A stretch of DNA of 64,000 nucleotides from the NCBI RefSeq assembly GCF_013394855.1, contig NZ_JABMLK010000001.1, positions 434,001 to 498,000 on the forward strand, in the 5' to 3' direction. This document shows, piece after piece, positions 48,204 to 59,203 of this stretch. The notes under the pieces were generated by a model that did not search any database, was not told the origin of the DNA, and saw only the letters and a list, made by a program, of their open reading frames with translations. Within the stretch, counting starts at the first letter, position 1. Every line of letters starts with the position of its first letter. Origin of the DNA: Limnobaculum xujianqingii (GTDB lineage Bacteria > Pseudomonadota > Gammaproteobacteria > Enterobacterales > Enterobacteriaceae). A program made the translations under genes and the position numbers.

Positions 48204-48411
48204 AGTTAGAGGCTCACTTAAACAGCTCAATGGTGGAGCTATTACTCTGAATTAGTTGAGAATACTGTAATTTTATCAGTATAACTGGTTCAGAGAAAAA
48301 AATGATGAAGGAAATATGGAAGTTCGGTAATGAAGCGTAAGCCGGATGTCTGTTTTATGTAATGAAAAACCAGGACAGAATCCAGCTTAGCTATAGCAGC
48401 CACAGATGGTG

Positions 48412-48897
48412 TTATTCACACAAGAAATAGGGCAAGGTTCCGCTGGAGAACAGGCGTTTTCCACTATTCATACGGATAATCACCAAATGGGTCGATTCAT
48501 GTTGTTCGGTACTGAAGCGATAGAGATAACGTTCTCCCAGCGCTTTAGGCAAGTTATCCGTATTTTCTAAAGAAACTTGAGTAGTGTTCAAAACGTAATT
48601 ATTAGTTTTATTGTAGGTGTAATCAAACTGTACTTTGCGATTGATGGTGTAATTGCTGCCATCCACCAGTAAATTTCCCATAATGATGTTGTAACCTTTC
48701 CCGTCACCATCAAAATGAAATCTCATTTCAGAGGTTAGTACGGCTTCTTTTTCTTTGTTAATTTTTTCAAATAGATAGGTAGTGTTTGCCGAACAGGTGA
48801 ATTTATTGTTGCTACTGGCATAAAACAGATATAAACCAACCGCCAGTAAGGCTGTAACAATTAGTGTGGCAATCACCGAAAATTTAATATTGTTCAT
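48412..48897 (-). CDS. small membrane-anchored periplasmic protein (third gene of ToxR-like cassette)
   Basis: A protein of about 161 residues starting MNNIKFSVIATLIVTALLAVGLYLFYAS, one membrane helix (~residues 6-26), then a periplasmic domain rich in Tyr/Asn with two Cys (K-F-T-C-S near the membrane and the C-terminal Y-F-L-C-E). The beta-rich pattern (MRFHFDGDGKGYNIIMGNLLVDGSNYTINRKVQFDYTYN) is like small partner proteins found beside CadC/ToxR-type regulators. I do not recognise a named family. Its ATG overlaps the stop of the preceding gene. Confidence 0.72.
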   Translation of the reverse strand: MNNIKFSVIATLIVTALLAVGLYLFYASSNNKFTCSANTTYLFEKINKEKEAVLTSEMRFHFDGDGKGYNIIMGNLLVDGSNYTINRKVQFDYTYNKTNNYVLNTTQVSLENTDNLPKALGERYLYRFSTEQHESTHLVIIRMNSGKRLFSSGTLPYFLCE

Positions 48898-49340
48898 TTC
48901 ACTTTTACCACATAGAAATTGAAGCAAGAGGCATTAGATTTATCCGGATCGCTGTCGCAGACCTGAATTGACTCCCGGCGATCGTCGGCAGGAAGGCTAA
49001 AATAGACGTTTTTAGGACTGTCGCAGGCGATAGCAAATTCATCTAACCGCTTTTTCAAATTGGCTAAGTCAGTAGCTTTTTGATTGTGAATGAAAATATC
49101 ACATTTCTGGTATTTTTCCTGATGATGGTAATCAGCAAAATAGCCCGGCTTGCTGGTAAACATATCTAAAGCAAAATAGAACACAAAAATAAACAGGGCG
49201 GCAACCAACGCAATTCGGGTGTAATACCACACAAAACGGCTTTTTGGTTGCGACGCAGGGGATGAATCATTGTTGCCATTGACTGTGGCAGAATTGACCA
49301 ATGACTTTTTGGCAATATACGGTTTTTTCTTTGCTGTCAT
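48894..49340 (-). CDS. membrane-anchored protein with Cys-rich periplasmic domain (second gene of ToxR-like cassette)
   Basis: About 148 residues. A Lys/Ser/Asn-rich cytoplasmic segment (~1-38), a membrane helix (~41-62, RIALVAALFIFVFYFAL), then a periplasmic domain with four Cys (Y-Q-K-C-D, I-A-C-D, V-C-D and S-C-F). The topology (linker, helix, small disulfide domain) matches the C-terminal half of ToxR/CadC-like regulators, but it lacks a DNA-binding domain; that is in the gene 14 bases upstream. Family unknown. Confidence 0.72.
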   Translation of the reverse strand: MTAKKKPYIAKKSLVNSATVNGNNDSSPASQPKSRFVWYYTRIALVAALFIFVFYFALDMFTSKPGYFADYHHQEKYQKCDIFIHNQKATDLANLKKRLDEFAIACDSPKNVYFSLPADDRRESIQVCDSDPDKSNASCFNFYVVKVK

Positions 49341-49353
49341 CACTGAAGGTTCG

Positions 49354-49695
49354 TTAGCTGGTGATAACTTTTAGCTCTACATCAGTGGATAGCTGTACAC
49401 CATATGAGTAAGTGGTCAGTATGGGTTCAAACTCACCTAATTGATGAAAGGCTTGAGTAATATCACTCAGTTCAGAGACAACGTCTTTAGCCGTATTTAT
49501 AACGTTTTCAGATTGTTGAATTTCACTGGTTAGCTGTTCAAAAGGAACAATCTGGTAGCCACTGTCAATCAAACGCAGAAATAATCGTTTAGCATTACTA
49601 CTGAGCGTGCTCAACTTCCGCGGATCGTCAAGTCGACTTAATCCACCGGTAAAAGTGTTAAACATCACTCGGTCATTAATAATATAGTTATGCAA
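49354..49695 (-). CDS. stand-alone ToxR/CadC-type winged-helix protein
   Basis: A 113-residue protein: an N-terminal beta sheet (YIINDRVMFNTFTGGLSRL), helix (LSSNAKRLFLRLIDSG), second helix (VPFEQLTSEI), a candidate recognition helix (NTAKDVVSELSDITQAF) and a C-terminal beta hairpin (PILTTYSYGVQLS) resembling the I-x-T-x-x-x-x-G-Y-x-L end of OmpR-type winged helices. Unlike CadC or ToxR it stops before any membrane helix. The start is TTG 49695 with GGAGGG 5 bases upstream. First of three same-strand genes; the next two encode membrane-anchored proteins. Confidence 0.7.
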   Translation of the reverse strand: MHNYIINDRVMFNTFTGGLSRLDDPRKLSTLSSNAKRLFLRLIDSGYQIVPFEQLTSEIQQSENVINTAKDVVSELSDITQAFHQLGEFEPILTTYSYGVQLSTDVELKVITS

Positions 49696-49898
49696 ACGTT
49701 CCCTCCGGGCACTTATTTCTCAATGGTTTTTAATCTGAGATTTGGCGCATTTTACACATTAATTCACCAGATTAAAGAGAAATAATAGTGTTACATAAAG
49801 TAGGGTTATTTCATCTGAAACAGCTAATTGTTATTTATCATACTAATAGAGATGATAACTCACCTCTATTAGCATTATCTTTTGTTTTTTAAACAATA

Positions 49899-50810
49899 TT
49901 ATTCACTGTGCTCACCACCCAATGCTTCAATTAGCTCTTCAATCAGTTGGGCAACTTCACCGGTCATCAGGGTGAAATCTGCATCAAAGCGTGCAGCATA
50001 ATCTTCTTTATCGATATCCTGATTTTGTTCGCGAATAGTTTCAGTAAATTTGATTCGTTTCAAACTGCCATCATCGGCAATCACAAACTGAATACGTTCA
50101 CGCCATTCCAGTGCCAGTTTGGTAACCAGTTTGCCCGCTTCAATATGCACTGCAATTTCATCACTGACCAGTTCCTGAGCCTTACAGCGAATAACGCCAC
50201 CGCCTTCAAGAATTGCTTTCAGTTCAGCTTCATCCTGCAGCACAAATCCTGCTGGTGCATTGCCAGAACGAACCCATTCAGTGAGTGTCAGTTCAATAGG
50301 ACTTTCCAGCGTTAAAGGTACTACTGGTAATGAACCTAAGCTTTTACGCAGCAGGGCCAGAGTATCTTCAGCGCGTTTGGCACTGGCGGCATCAACAATA
50401 ATCAAACCGTTAACCGTATCAATCCACAGGCTGGTTTGATTAAAACGGCTAAATGCACGGGGTAACAGACTGTGCAGCACTTCGTCTTTTAACGCATCTT
50501 TTTCAGTCTTTTTTAGTTTTCTATGTTGTTCGGCTTCTAACTGTTCAATTTTTGCCTGTAGGGCCTGTTTGATCACCGGAGAGGGTAGAATTTTCTCTTC
50601 CTTGCGGGCAACAATTAGAATTTGATTGCCTGAGGCGTGAGTTAAGGCATCACTGTGTGATCCTAAAGGAGAGACCCAGCCTGTTTTTGCCATATCCTGG
50701 CTACCACAAGGTGTAAATGTTAATGGCTTCAGCTGCTTTTCCATCTCGTCAGCAGACAGATGGGTTTCGCGACTGAGGCGATAAATCATTAAATTCTTAA
50801 ACCACAACAT
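49899..50810 (-). CDS. rdgC: recombination-associated protein RdgC
   Basis: A ring-shaped dimeric DNA-binding protein of about 303 residues that limits RecA-mediated recombination. [14 protein letters not shown], then [21 protein letters not shown], and a C-terminal [26 protein letters not shown] match E. coli RdgC. I chose ATG 50810 because GGAA lies 6 bases upstream. Monocistronic. Confidence 0.96.
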   Translation of the reverse strand: MLWFKNLMIYRLSRETHLSADEMEKQLKPLTFTPCGSQDMAKTGWVSPLGSHSDALTHASGNQILIVARKEEKILPSPVIKQALQAKIEQLEAEQHRKLKKTEKDALKDEVLHSLLPRAFSRFNQTSLWIDTVNGLIIVDAASAKRAEDTLALLRKSLGSLPVVPLTLESPIELTLTEWVRSGNAPAGFVLQDEAELKAILEGGGVIRCKAQELVSDEIAVHIEAGKLVTKLALEWRERIQFVIADDGSLKRIKFTETIREQNQDIDKEDYAARFDADFTLMTGEVAQLIEELIEALGGEHSE

Positions 50811-50926
50811 AGTTATTTCCATTAAAAAGAGCTGAGCTCTGTATAAACATAGCCGTCATCATAACCAATCGCAAAGCCTCTTGCTGTGATTTTGGCTAAT
50901 GAAACTTATGAAATAATTAGATAATG

Positions 50927-53900
50927 CTATTCTTTGAACCGATCATCCAATTTACTGATACCTAATCCATTCACTTTACGAACCCGAATTTGTACCGGGA
51001 TACGTTCTTTCATGGCGTCAATATGGCTGATAACCCCAATGATTTTACCGCTGGCATTCAGGTTATCTAAGGCATCCAATGCAATATCCAGCGTCTCAGC
51101 GTCCAGAGTGCCGAAACCCTCATCAAGAAACAGAGAGTCAATACTGGTTTTGTGACTAACCAGATCGGACAACGCCAGCGCCAGCGCCAGACTCACCAGA
51201 AAACTCTCTCCACCGGACAGGGTACGAGTATCCCGTAGATTATCGGCCTGCCAGGTATCGACCACCTGTAACTCAAGAGCGCCGCTCTCTTTACGCTGTA
51301 ACAGATAGCGACCATGTAACCGATTTAGCTGTTGATTAGCCAGGTAGACTAAATGATCCAGCGTGAGGCCCTGAGCAAATTTACGGAACTTTGCACCATC
51401 ACTGGAGCCGATTAGATTATTCAGATAGGCCCAATCATCAACCTGCTGTTGATGTTGTGCAATACGCTCTACCAATGACTGCTGATTGGTGCGGCTTTGT
51501 CGGTCATTTTCCAACTGTTGGCGGATTTCTCCCTGACGGATACCGTTAGCTTTACTCTCTGCTGCCAGTTGCGTTATCTGTAAGCTGAGATCTGCAATAT
51601 TACTCACATCGGTTAGGGTTTCTGGCCGTTGAGCCTGATGCTGTTGCCGCTGTTTGTTCGCTTGATTAAACAGGGTTTGTGCCTGATGCAGTGCGTTAGT
51701 GACGGTCTCTTTAAGTTCACTAAGCTGCTGGTGTAATTCCGGAGATAACAGAGCATCCAGGAAATCGGCCTGAAGGCTGAATGGGCTTTGTTGTAACGCG
51801 GTATTAAATTCATGCTCTGCACTGTCAGTTTTTTGTTGAAGTTGCTGTTGTTGAGATAACAGGGCGGAAAGCTGTCCGCTGAGCGTCGTCTGTCTGTCGT
51901 TAAGCTGCTGCCAAACGTTTCTGCTATCGGTTACCGTCAGTTCAAGAGTTTGCTGTTGTTGCTGAAGTTGCAACATGACAGCATCGGTTTGTTTATCCCC
52001 GAATAGCTGATAGCGCTGTTGTTTGAGTTGTTCTGCCTCACGTTGACAGGTTGTAAGTTGTGTCTGGTTTTCTACCGTTTGGATATTCAGACTTTCTAAC
52101 CGGGTTGTCAGTGTCGCTATCTGAGTATTCAGAGTAATTAACTGTTGCTCCAGCGTTTTTTGAGCGTTGAGGTGGCTTTGCCACTGTTGCCATTCATTTT
52201 TACGCGCGTTATACCAGCCGTCATACTGTTCTGGTTGTGGCAAGGTTAGTTCATAGTGAGTCAGCGCCGTTTGTAGTTGTTCTGACAGCGTTTGATAATC
52301 TTGTTGTAGTGATAATAGGGCCTGCCCGGAAAGCTGCTGTTGCTGAGTTTTGTTCAAAACATCTTGAGCCAGTAGCGTTACCCGCTGTTGTGCTTCCTGA
52401 GTTGCATTATGCTGTTTATTGAGAAGCTCTTTTTCTTGCAACCATTGTTGCTCGGCCAGTTCAAGTTGGTTTATCTGTTGCTGTAACTGTCTCTCTTGTT
52501 GGCGAACGCTTTCCAGATAAGATTCAAATTGCTCTGTCCCGGTAAGTGACAGGTTGATATCCAATTGTTTGCAGTGTTGTTGCCATTGCTGGCTGATGTC
52601 GTCCAGCTCCAGACTCAGATTATTCATCTCTTTGGTCAGTTGGTTTTGCCGATCGCTATGCAGAGCTATTTTGCTTTTTAACTCAATTCCTGCATCGTGT
52701 AATTGCTGAAACTCGGTTTTTAACTGATTCAGGCGCTGCTGAGTGTCCGAGGTTTTCAATGCAGTATTTTCACCCACTAATGGATGCTGGGTCGAACCAC
52801 ATAGCGGGCAGGGTGAACCGGGTTGCAATAGCGCTCTTTCTTGCTCAAAACGGCTAATTATCAGCTCTTGCTCGGCCAGTTTTTCTACGTTGGTCAAATG
52901 GACTTTTTTATCGCTATATTGCTGACGTTTGGTAACTAAATCTCTATCGAGCTGTTTAATCACCGTCGTGAGTTCATTTAGCTGGCTGGACCTGGCCTGA
53001 TGCTGCTTAGTCACCTGTTGATAACGCTGAAACAGCAGGGAAAGTGACTGTTGTCGATCTCTGGTTTGGGCAAGATTATGCTGTTGTTGTTTTAGTCCAT
53101 TTAAGTCGTGCAGGGCGCGCAATTGTTGGAAGGCGGCATCATGCTTATCAAAGCTCTGTTGCAATTGTTGCAGCTGTGTCTGATGTTGTTTTTGTGACAA
53201 TGTAACTTCAGTCAGCTGTTGATTGAGCCGATCGATCTCTTTTTGTTTAAGTTCTGCTGATTGCCGGGCGTTCTGTAACTCGCTATTAATACGGGTGAGC
53301 TGATTTAGTTGCTGCTGCCACAGAGGGAGGTTTTCCCCCCAATATTGATGGTGCGAGTGATGTTGGAAATAGTCATTTAGCTCCTGCTGACGACTGAGTA
53401 GCTGAAGCTGTTGTTTTAAGCTTGCATCATGTTCGCTTTGCTGTAGTTGTAATTGTTGAACAAGGTTGGTTCGAATTAATTCAAGTTGAGTTAATTGACT
53501 GACCTTATTTCCAATCTGTAAATCCAACGGCATGACTTGGGTATTAATCAGAGTGCGGGTTAACTCATGCTGTTTAAGTTGCGATGCATGCTGCTGTTCT
53601 GCCTGTTCACGCGCCCGTAAAGCAACAGCGATCTGTTGTTTGAGTTCGGTTTCGGCCTGAGTAATGCGCGCTATTTCCTGCTGGTTATCTTGTTGTTCCT
53701 GACGCAAACGCATCAGATTAGTATGCAGGGGGCGCAGTTTTTCAGCCGGTTCACTTCGCTGTAATTTTTCAAGTTGGGGCTGTTGCTGTTGCCAATTTTG
53801 CTGAGCCAGAGTTAATTGTTGCTGGCACTGTGATTCCTGACGTAGATATTCATCTTGTTTTTCCAGCCATTGCCTGTCTGCCAGCAGGCGTTCAGTTTGC

Positions 53901-54607
53901 TGGGTTAGTAATTTCTCCTGAGATTGCAGTTGCCGGGCCTGTTGGGTTAGCTCCTGAGTTTGCTCTTCTGACAGCAACTGTACACTACCTAACAAAGTAT
54001 GCAGGGTATCCAGCTGATTTTTAGCCTCTTTGTGGGATAGAAAAACTTGCTCAGAGATGTGACCATAAATCTCTGTGCCGGTAAGCTCTTCCAGCAATTC
54101 AGCACGCTCATTCGGTTCTGCATTAAGAAAAGCGGCGAACTCACCCTGCGATAACATCATGGACTTGGTGAAACGGCTAAAGTCTAAACCGGTGATCTGG
54201 GCAGTAAGGTCGAGTTTATCGCGAATTTTATCGGTAATAATTTTGCCATCGCGTATATAGGCCAGTTCAACCTTAGGGGTTTGCAGATTACCATCCGGGC
54301 TGCCTTTTGCCCGGCGTTGGCTCCAGAATGCCCGATAGCCAATGCCTTGAACTTCAAACTCTACCTCAGCCAGCGACTCAGCTGTGTGATGAGTCATCAG
54401 TTCATTTTGAGTTGGCGTTACATTCAGGCGAGGTGTTTTATGATAAAGCGCCAGACAAATGGCATCCAGCAGGGTGGTTTTACCGGCCCCGGTAGCGCCG
54501 GTAATGGCAAACAGAGCGTTATCGCAAAAGGGTTCTTGAGTGAAGTCGATTTTCCACTCGTCTTTCAGCGAGTTAATATTTTTAAGTCGCAGGCTAAGGA
54601 TACGCAT
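50927..54607 (-). CDS. sbcC: exonuclease subunit SbcC
   Basis: A 1226-residue Rad50-like SMC ATPase. Walker [15 protein letters not shown] is near residue 37, the zinc hook C599-P-L-C602 sits at the middle of two long Gln/Leu-rich coiled coils, and signature plus Walker B ([19 protein letters not shown], then [11 protein letters not shown]) are at the C-terminus. E. coli SbcC is 1048 residues, so the coils are about 180 residues longer, as in some other Enterobacterales. With SbcD it cuts hairpins, palindromes and protein-blocked DNA ends. Its ATG shares one base with the sbcD stop. Confidence 0.96.
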   Translation of the reverse strand: MRILSLRLKNINSLKDEWKIDFTQEPFCDNALFAITGATGAGKTTLLDAICLALYHKTPRLNVTPTQNELMTHHTAESLAEVEFEVQGIGYRAFWSQRRAKGSPDGNLQTPKVELAYIRDGKIITDKIRDKLDLTAQITGLDFSRFTKSMMLSQGEFAAFLNAEPNERAELLEELTGTEIYGHISEQVFLSHKEAKNQLDTLHTLLGSVQLLSEEQTQELTQQARQLQSQEKLLTQQTERLLADRQWLEKQDEYLRQESQCQQQLTLAQQNWQQQQPQLEKLQRSEPAEKLRPLHTNLMRLRQEQQDNQQEIARITQAETELKQQIAVALRAREQAEQQHASQLKQHELTRTLINTQVMPLDLQIGNKVSQLTQLELIRTNLVQQLQLQQSEHDASLKQQLQLLSRQQELNDYFQHHSHHQYWGENLPLWQQQLNQLTRINSELQNARQSAELKQKEIDRLNQQLTEVTLSQKQHQTQLQQLQQSFDKHDAAFQQLRALHDLNGLKQQQHNLAQTRDRQQSLSLLFQRYQQVTKQHQARSSQLNELTTVIKQLDRDLVTKRQQYSDKKVHLTNVEKLAEQELIISRFEQERALLQPGSPCPLCGSTQHPLVGENTALKTSDTQQRLNQLKTEFQQLHDAGIELKSKIALHSDRQNQLTKEMNNLSLELDDISQQWQQHCKQLDINLSLTGTEQFESYLESVRQQERQLQQQINQLELAEQQWLQEKELLNKQHNATQEAQQRVTLLAQDVLNKTQQQQLSGQALLSLQQDYQTLSEQLQTALTHYELTLPQPEQYDGWYNARKNEWQQWQSHLNAQKTLEQQLITLNTQIATLTTRLESLNIQTVENQTQLTTCQREAEQLKQQRYQLFGDKQTDAVMLQLQQQQQTLELTVTDSRNVWQQLNDRQTTLSGQLSALLSQQQQLQQKTDSAEHEFNTALQQSPFSLQADFLDALLSPELHQQLSELKETVTNALHQAQTLFNQANKQRQQHQAQRPETLTDVSNIADLSLQITQLAAESKANGIRQGEIRQQLENDRQSRTNQQSLVERIAQHQQQVDDWAYLNNLIGSSDGAKFRKFAQGLTLDHLVYLANQQLNRLHGRYLLQRKESGALELQVVDTWQADNLRDTRTLSGGESFLVSLALALALSDLVSHKTSIDSLFLDEGFGTLDAETLDIALDALDNLNASGKIIGVISHIDAMKERIPVQIRVRKVNGLGISKLDDRFKE

Positions 54608-55860
54608 CAGACGGCTCCTCCATCAACGGGCTGTTCAGTCTGTTGTTCCATTTCCTCTACCAGCGAATGAAACAGCTGACGCACTCGTTGATGTTGCTGC
54701 CGGGTGCTTTGATTATCGTCATCATCCTGTACCAGTCTGCGTTCAAATACTTCGTTTACCGTCAGCTCTGACAGCGTCTCTTTTTCCTGGCGCTGAATGG
54801 CTTGCTGAGTGAGGGCCTTACTGCGACGCAGTAATATCACCTCGACCGGTAATTGTTCTGCCATTTGCTGTATTTGTCGCTGAAGGTCATTCAGGTAAAG
54901 GCGAGAATCCACTTCAATATCCAACCAAACGGTTTTCTGTTGTTGCCGATCGCGAAAACCTTCCAGTGCCGATTTGATTTGTTCAATGTCGCCTTTAATC
55001 AGTTGCATTGGCTGAAATTGCGGTACGGTAAGTAATGTAATTTGCGGCTCTGCCGGAGAGGAAAAATCTACCATCACTACGCTTTTTTCCTGGCCGCTTT
55101 CATCAAAGCTTAAGGGAATCGGGGAACCGGAATAACGAATATATTCTGATTTGGCGACTTTCTGTGGGCGGTGAATATGCCCCAAAGCAATATAGTCTGC
55201 CGGGGGAAATGCCTGCGCGGGAAATGCATCCAGCGTACCGATATAGATTTCACGAACAGAGTCGGAGGTGGATGCGCCAACGGTGGTTAAATGCCCGGTA
55301 ACAATAATCGGTAAATGTCTGGCGTATTGTTGCTGCTTTTCTTTTGCCAGTTGGTATATCTGCTGGTAGTGCTGGCTGATTGCTTCCAGCAAAGCCTGTT
55401 GTTTTTCACTACCCGATTGGCCCGCCTGGCTGGAGAGTACATCTCTGGCTCGAATAAAGGGAATTGCACACACCAATGCACCAGGCTCGCCCTGAGCGTT
55501 ATTCAAAACGATAAGCTGCTGTTCAGGCTGTTGTGCAACGCTGGCGATGACCTGAGTATTGAGGTAGGTCAGTAGTTCCCGGGATTCATTCAACATCGCA
55601 ACAGAGTCATGATTTCCACCCAATACCACTAACTGACAGCCGGTTGGTTGCAGTCCCACAATAAACTGATTATAGAGTTCCCGGGCATAGCTGGGAGGAG
55701 AGGTAGTATCAAAAACATCACCCGCGACAATAATGGCATCAACCTGATGCTCTGCGACTTTTTCGGTTAACCAGCGCAAAAATTCTGCATGTTCAGCCGC
55801 TCGGCTTTTGGTAAAAAAGTATTGTCCAAGATGCCAGTCAGATGTGTGAATAATGCGCAT
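54607..55860 (-). CDS. sbcD: exonuclease subunit SbcD
   Basis: A 417-residue Mre11-like metallophosphoesterase. Metal-binding motifs are in order: SDWHLGQ (residues 7-13), [21 protein letters not shown] and GHIHRPQ. The C-terminal part contains the capping and SbcC-binding regions. It forms the SbcCD nuclease with the next gene. It is divergent from phoB, as in E. coli. Confidence 0.96.
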   Translation of the reverse strand: MRIIHTSDWHLGQYFFTKSRAAEHAEFLRWLTEKVAEHQVDAIIVAGDVFDTTSPPSYARELYNQFIVGLQPTGCQLVVLGGNHDSVAMLNESRELLTYLNTQVIASVAQQPEQQLIVLNNAQGEPGALVCAIPFIRARDVLSSQAGQSGSEKQQALLEAISQHYQQIYQLAKEKQQQYARHLPIIVTGHLTTVGASTSDSVREIYIGTLDAFPAQAFPPADYIALGHIHRPQKVAKSEYIRYSGSPIPLSFDESGQEKSVVMVDFSSPAEPQITLLTVPQFQPMQLIKGDIEQIKSALEGFRDRQQQKTVWLDIEVDSRLYLNDLQRQIQQMAEQLPVEVILLRRSKALTQQAIQRQEKETLSELTVNEVFERRLVQDDDDNQSTRQQHQRVRQLFHSLVEEMEQQTEQPVDGGAV

Positions 55861-55987
55861 GAATCCTCTCTGTCAAAAAATAGCCATATGGTGCGCTATG
55901 GTTATTGGGGATTATACGCAGCAGAGATGGTCAGCACTACCTTAGTGGACGCTTCTATTAACAGAAAACGTTGTTAACGTAATAAAA

Positions 55988-56005
55988 GTGTCATATATCT
56001 GTAGC
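55988..56005 (+). promoter_or_regulatory. Pho box of phoB
   Basis: GTGTCATATATCTGTAGC matches the Pho-box pattern of two TGTCA-type repeats separated by an AT tract (CTGTCATAnAnCTGTCA). A perfect TATAAT -10 element follows at 56021-56026, giving the spacing of PhoB-activated promoters (the box replaces the -35). Autoregulation of phoBR is therefore likely. Confidence 0.8.
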
Positions 56006-56151
56006 ATAATGCCAATGCACTATAATCCAGTGTACTTTAGGTTGCAGATGTATTGACAAGATTTCTGGTGTTTCTGCAACTCAAATTATTAGGGTATATA
56101 ATCATTCAACTCGCATTGTGTTGAGAAAAAACAACAAAGAGCAGAGCCCGC

Positions 56152-56841
56152 ATGATAAAACGCATACTGGTGGTTGAGGATGAAGCACCTATACGGGAAA
56201 TGATTTCTCTTGTTCTTGAACAACATGGCTATCAGGCCATCGAAGCTGCGGATTTTACCGCGGCGCAATCTTTACTTATTGAACCTTTTCCCGATCTGAT
56301 CTTACTGGATTGGATGTTGCCGGGCGGATCCGGCATTCAACTGATTAAATATCTGAAACGCGACCCTCTGATGAAAGCCATTCCGGTGGTGATGTTAACT
56401 GCCCGGGGAGAAGAGGAAGACCGTGTACAAGGGCTGGAGTCCGGGGCGGATGACTATGTCACTAAACCTTTTTCTCCTAAAGAACTTCTGGCGCGCATTA
56501 AAGCTGTGATGCGCCGAACGTCACCTATGACCGAACATGAATCTTTAGTATTTGATGGCTTAACCCTGGACCCATCATCCCATCGGGTTATGGCAGACGA
56601 TAAGCCACTGGATATGGGACCTACGGAATACAAACTGCTGCATTTCTTTATGAGCCATCCTGAGCGGGTTTATAGCCGTGAGCAACTGCTTAATCAGGTA
56701 TGGGGTACTAATGTGTATGTTGAAGATCGAACCGTTGACGTATTTATTCGTCGCTTGCGTAAGACGCTGGAAGACAGCGGTTATGACAAGATGCTGCAAA
56801 CCGTACGCGGTTCAGGCTATCGTTTTTCAACTCGTTTTTAA
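56152..56841 (+). CDS. phoB: phosphate regulon response regulator PhoB
   Basis: A 229-residue OmpR-family activator: receiver with E-D-E-A-P and phosphoacceptor Asp in [13 protein letters not shown] (near D53), conserved Lys in VTKPFSP, and a winged helix ending VRGSGYRFS. Phosphorylated under phosphate starvation by PhoR, it activates pst, phoA and others. It precedes phoR by 23 bases and carries its own Pho box. Confidence 0.97.
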   Translation: MIKRILVVEDEAPIREMISLVLEQHGYQAIEAADFTAAQSLLIEPFPDLILLDWMLPGGSGIQLIKYLKRDPLMKAIPVVMLTARGEEEDRVQGLESGADDYVTKPFSPKELLARIKAVMRRTSPMTEHESLVFDGLTLDPSSHRVMADDKPLDMGPTEYKLLHFFMSHPERVYSREQLLNQVWGTNVYVEDRTVDVFIRRLRKTLEDSGYDKMLQTVRGSGYRFSTRF

Positions 56842-56864
56842 GTTAACTGGTTAGGGACTCGCCT

Positions 56865-58154
56865 GTGCTAGAACGCCTGTCGTGGAAGAGAATTGTCATT
56901 GAGCTGTTGCTGTTTTGCCTTCCGGCATTGCTGTTAAGCATTTTTATTGGTCATCTGACGCTGTTACTGCTGATTTCGGCACTCTGTGCCTTGTTGTGGC
57001 ATTTTTATAATCTGCTGAAGTTATCTCACTGGTTATGGTTGGATCGCAGCATTATGCCTCCACCAGGTCGGGGAAGTTGGGAACCGTTATTCTACGGCCT
57101 GTATCAAATGCAGCACCGTAACCGCCAGCGCCGTCGTGAGCTGGCTTCACTGATTAAACGTTTTCGTAGCGGTGCCGAATCGCTACCTGATGCCGTGGTA
57201 TTGAGTACCGAAAGCGGACATATTTTTTGGTGTAATAAACTGGCTCAACAAATGTTAGGGTTTCGCTGGCCGGAAGATAACGGCCAGCATATTCTTAACT
57301 TGATTCGTTATCCGCAATTTACCGAGTTTATTAAACGCAAACAATTTGATGAACCACTAACGTTAAAATTCAATAAAGGTAGCTATATTGAATTTAGAGT
57401 AATGCCTTATGACGAAGGGCATATGCTGATCTCCGCTCGTGATATATCACAAATCAGGCAATTGGAAGAGGTTCGTCGTAAATTCTTCACTAACGTCAGT
57501 CATGAGTTGAAAACGCCGCTTACCGTGTTGCAGGGCTATATTGAAATGCTGGGAGATGACGATACCCGTCCGGAGATTCGCCATAAAGCGTTGACCAGTA
57601 TGAAGGGCCAAACGGAGCGCATGAGCAGTCTGGTTAATCAATTACTGACGTTATCGCGTATTGAAGCCGCTCCTCGCTATGCGTTAAATGAAAAGATTAA
57701 CGTGCCTGTTCTATTGGATAATCTTGCGCGTGAAGCCAATATTTTAAGTAACGGCGAACATCAGCTTCATTTTGATGTTGATACCAAATTGCAGGTGTTA
57801 GGTAATCAGGAACAGCTTTACAGCGCAATGTCCAATCTGGTGTATAACGCTATCAATCATACGCCGTCCGGAACGGATATTTATGTCAGTTGGGCATTAA
57901 CGCCTCGCGGCGCTCAGTTTAGTGTGAAAGATAATGGGCCAGGCATTGAGCAACAGCATATAGCCCATCTGACCGAGCGTTTTTATCGTGTTGACCCATC
58001 GCGTTCCAGTCTGACCGGAGGCAGCGGCTTGGGACTGGCGATAGTTAAGCATGTGTTGAATCACCATGATTCCCAGTTGAGTATTGAAAGTCAGTTGGGG
58101 GTAGGCAGTGAGTTCAGATTTGTGTTGCCGGGAAGGTTGGTGGTGGGTAATTAG
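56865..58154 (+). CDS. phoR: phosphate regulon sensor kinase PhoR
   Basis: A 429-residue inner-membrane histidine kinase: two N-terminal helices (~residues 12-48), a charged region, a PAS domain (~95-200), H-box [18 protein letters not shown] (His near 213), N-box and G-boxes ([12 protein letters not shown]). It partners PhoB and, through PhoU, senses PstSCAB status. The start is GTG 56865, as in E. coli. Confidence 0.97.
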   Translation: MLERLSWKRIVIELLLFCLPALLLSIFIGHLTLLLLISALCALLWHFYNLLKLSHWLWLDRSIMPPPGRGSWEPLFYGLYQMQHRNRQRRRELASLIKRFRSGAESLPDAVVLSTESGHIFWCNKLAQQMLGFRWPEDNGQHILNLIRYPQFTEFIKRKQFDEPLTLKFNKGSYIEFRVMPYDEGHMLISARDISQIRQLEEVRRKFFTNVSHELKTPLTVLQGYIEMLGDDDTRPEIRHKALTSMKGQTERMSSLVNQLLTLSRIEAAPRYALNEKINVPVLLDNLAREANILSNGEHQLHFDVDTKLQVLGNQEQLYSAMSNLVYNAINHTPSGTDIYVSWALTPRGAQFSVKDNGPGIEQQHIAHLTERFYRVDPSRSSLTGGSGLGLAIVKHVLNHHDSQLSIESQLGVGSEFRFVLPGRLVVGN

Positions 58155-58179
58155 TTGTTTTGGCGTTTAATTAGATAAC

Positions 58180-58199
58180 AGGCCTGTTTTAACAGGCCT
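58180..58199 (+). terminator. hairpin after phoR
   Basis: AGGCCTGTT-TT-AACAGGCCT, a 9-base perfect stem with a short T-tract (TTTA), 25 bases after the phoR stop. It lies immediately before the structured repeat. Confidence 0.65.
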
Positions 58200-58214
58200 T
58201 TATGAACGAAAGTT

Positions 58215-58370
58215 AATCGACGGGAGGGACGGGTGTTGGGGTCGACTTGGCGTAAGCCAACGAAGTGCCCCTAACCCGGCCAGGCCCGACGCACTCTGCT
58301 CCTGAGTACAAACGCCCATCCGTCCGGGCACCATGCCAATATAGGTATATAGCCTTTACGGACGGAATAT
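58215..58370 (-). repeat. dispersed structured intergenic repeat, copy 2
   Basis: A 156-base element, the inverted partner of 16965-17121. The core (58219-58296) differs from copy 1 at only a few positions. The outer hairpin is CCGTCCG/CGGACGG here versus CCGGTCG/CGACCGG in copy 1, so both strands of the stem changed together. The TATATTGGCAT motif in the loop is shared. It lies between convergent phoR and trpA. Confidence 0.9.
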
Positions 58371-58399
58371 CCTCTGAAGTTAATACTGTATTTGCTTTA

Positions 58400-59203
58400 C
58401 TATTTAGTCGCCGCCTTCATCCCCTTAACAAACTCCGCCAGTTTCTCCAGCATAATCTTCGGCTGTTGATGGCTTTGTTCGATAATCTTCACAATGGCTG
58501 AGCCAGAAATGGCTCCTGCGGCTCCACTGGTGAGAGCCGCTTTTACCTGTGAAGGTTCTGAGATGCCAAAACCCTGAATCGATGGTGCTGCGTTGTACTC
58601 TTTCAGTTTAGCAACCAAATGCTCTAATGGCAGATGTGCTTTGTTCTCGGCACCGGTCACGCCAGCACGTGAGAGCAGGTAGGTATAACCACGACCATGA
58701 GTAGCAATTTGGCGTAATAGCTCGTCATTCGCGTTAGGTGGGCAGATAAATATTGGCGTAATATTATGGCGCTGTGCTGCCAGACGGTATGGTTGTGACT
58801 CTTCCAGTGGAACATCAGCAACCAGTACGGAATCTACACCTACTTTTGCACATTGCGCATAAAACTCATCAATACCGCGACTAAACACCAGATTGGCATA
58901 CATCAGTAAACCAATCGGAATATCAGGATGTTTTGCCCGAATTTTGCCTAATAATTCAAAGCAAAGTGTCGGCGTCACTCCTGAAGCAAAAGCACGCAAG
59001 GTAGCACTTTGGATGGTTGGTCCGTCAGCCAGTGGGTCAGAGAACGGAATGCCCAGTTCCAGAGCATCAGCGCCTGCGGCAATTAAGGTATCAATAATTT
59101 CCAGCGAGAGTTCCGGGTTTGGATCACCCAGGGTAACAAAAGGAACAAAAGCGCCCTGGTTGTTGGCAGCCAGACGTTCAAATAGTTGTTGATAACGATC
59201 CAT
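58400..59203 (-). CDS. trpA: tryptophan synthase alpha chain
   Basis: A 267-residue TIM-barrel enzyme that releases indole and glyceraldehyde-3-phosphate from indole-3-glycerol phosphate. Catalytic Glu and Asp are in [17 protein letters not shown], and the phosphate-binding QGFGIS and [10 protein letters not shown] blocks are conserved. Last gene of the operon; its ATG shares one base with the trpB stop. Indole is channelled to TrpB. Confidence 0.98.
   Translation of the reverse strand: MDRYQQLFERLAANNQGAFVPFVTLGDPNPELSLEIIDTLIAAGADALELGIPFSDPLADGPTIQSATLRAFASGVTPTLCFELLGKIRAKHPDIPIGLLMYANLVFSRGIDEFYAQCAKVGVDSVLVADVPLEESQPYRLAAQRHNITPIFICPPNANDELLRQIATHGRGYTYLLSRAGVTGAENKAHLPLEHLVAKLKEYNAAPSIQGFGISEPSQVKAALTSGAAGAISGSAIVKIIEQSHQQPKIMLEKLAEFVKGMKAATK

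Noticed and set aside
49341..49356. Simple read-through or frameshift joining the winged-helix ORF to the next membrane ORF
   Set aside because: A TAA separates them and the next ORF is in another frame with its own ATG; reading on past the TAA does not give its sequence. Left open as an evolutionary split.
54281..54812. Plus-strand ORFs within sbcC/sbcD and many similar ORFs opposite known genes
   Set aside because: They are antisense shadows of well-conserved coding sequence with no independent support.
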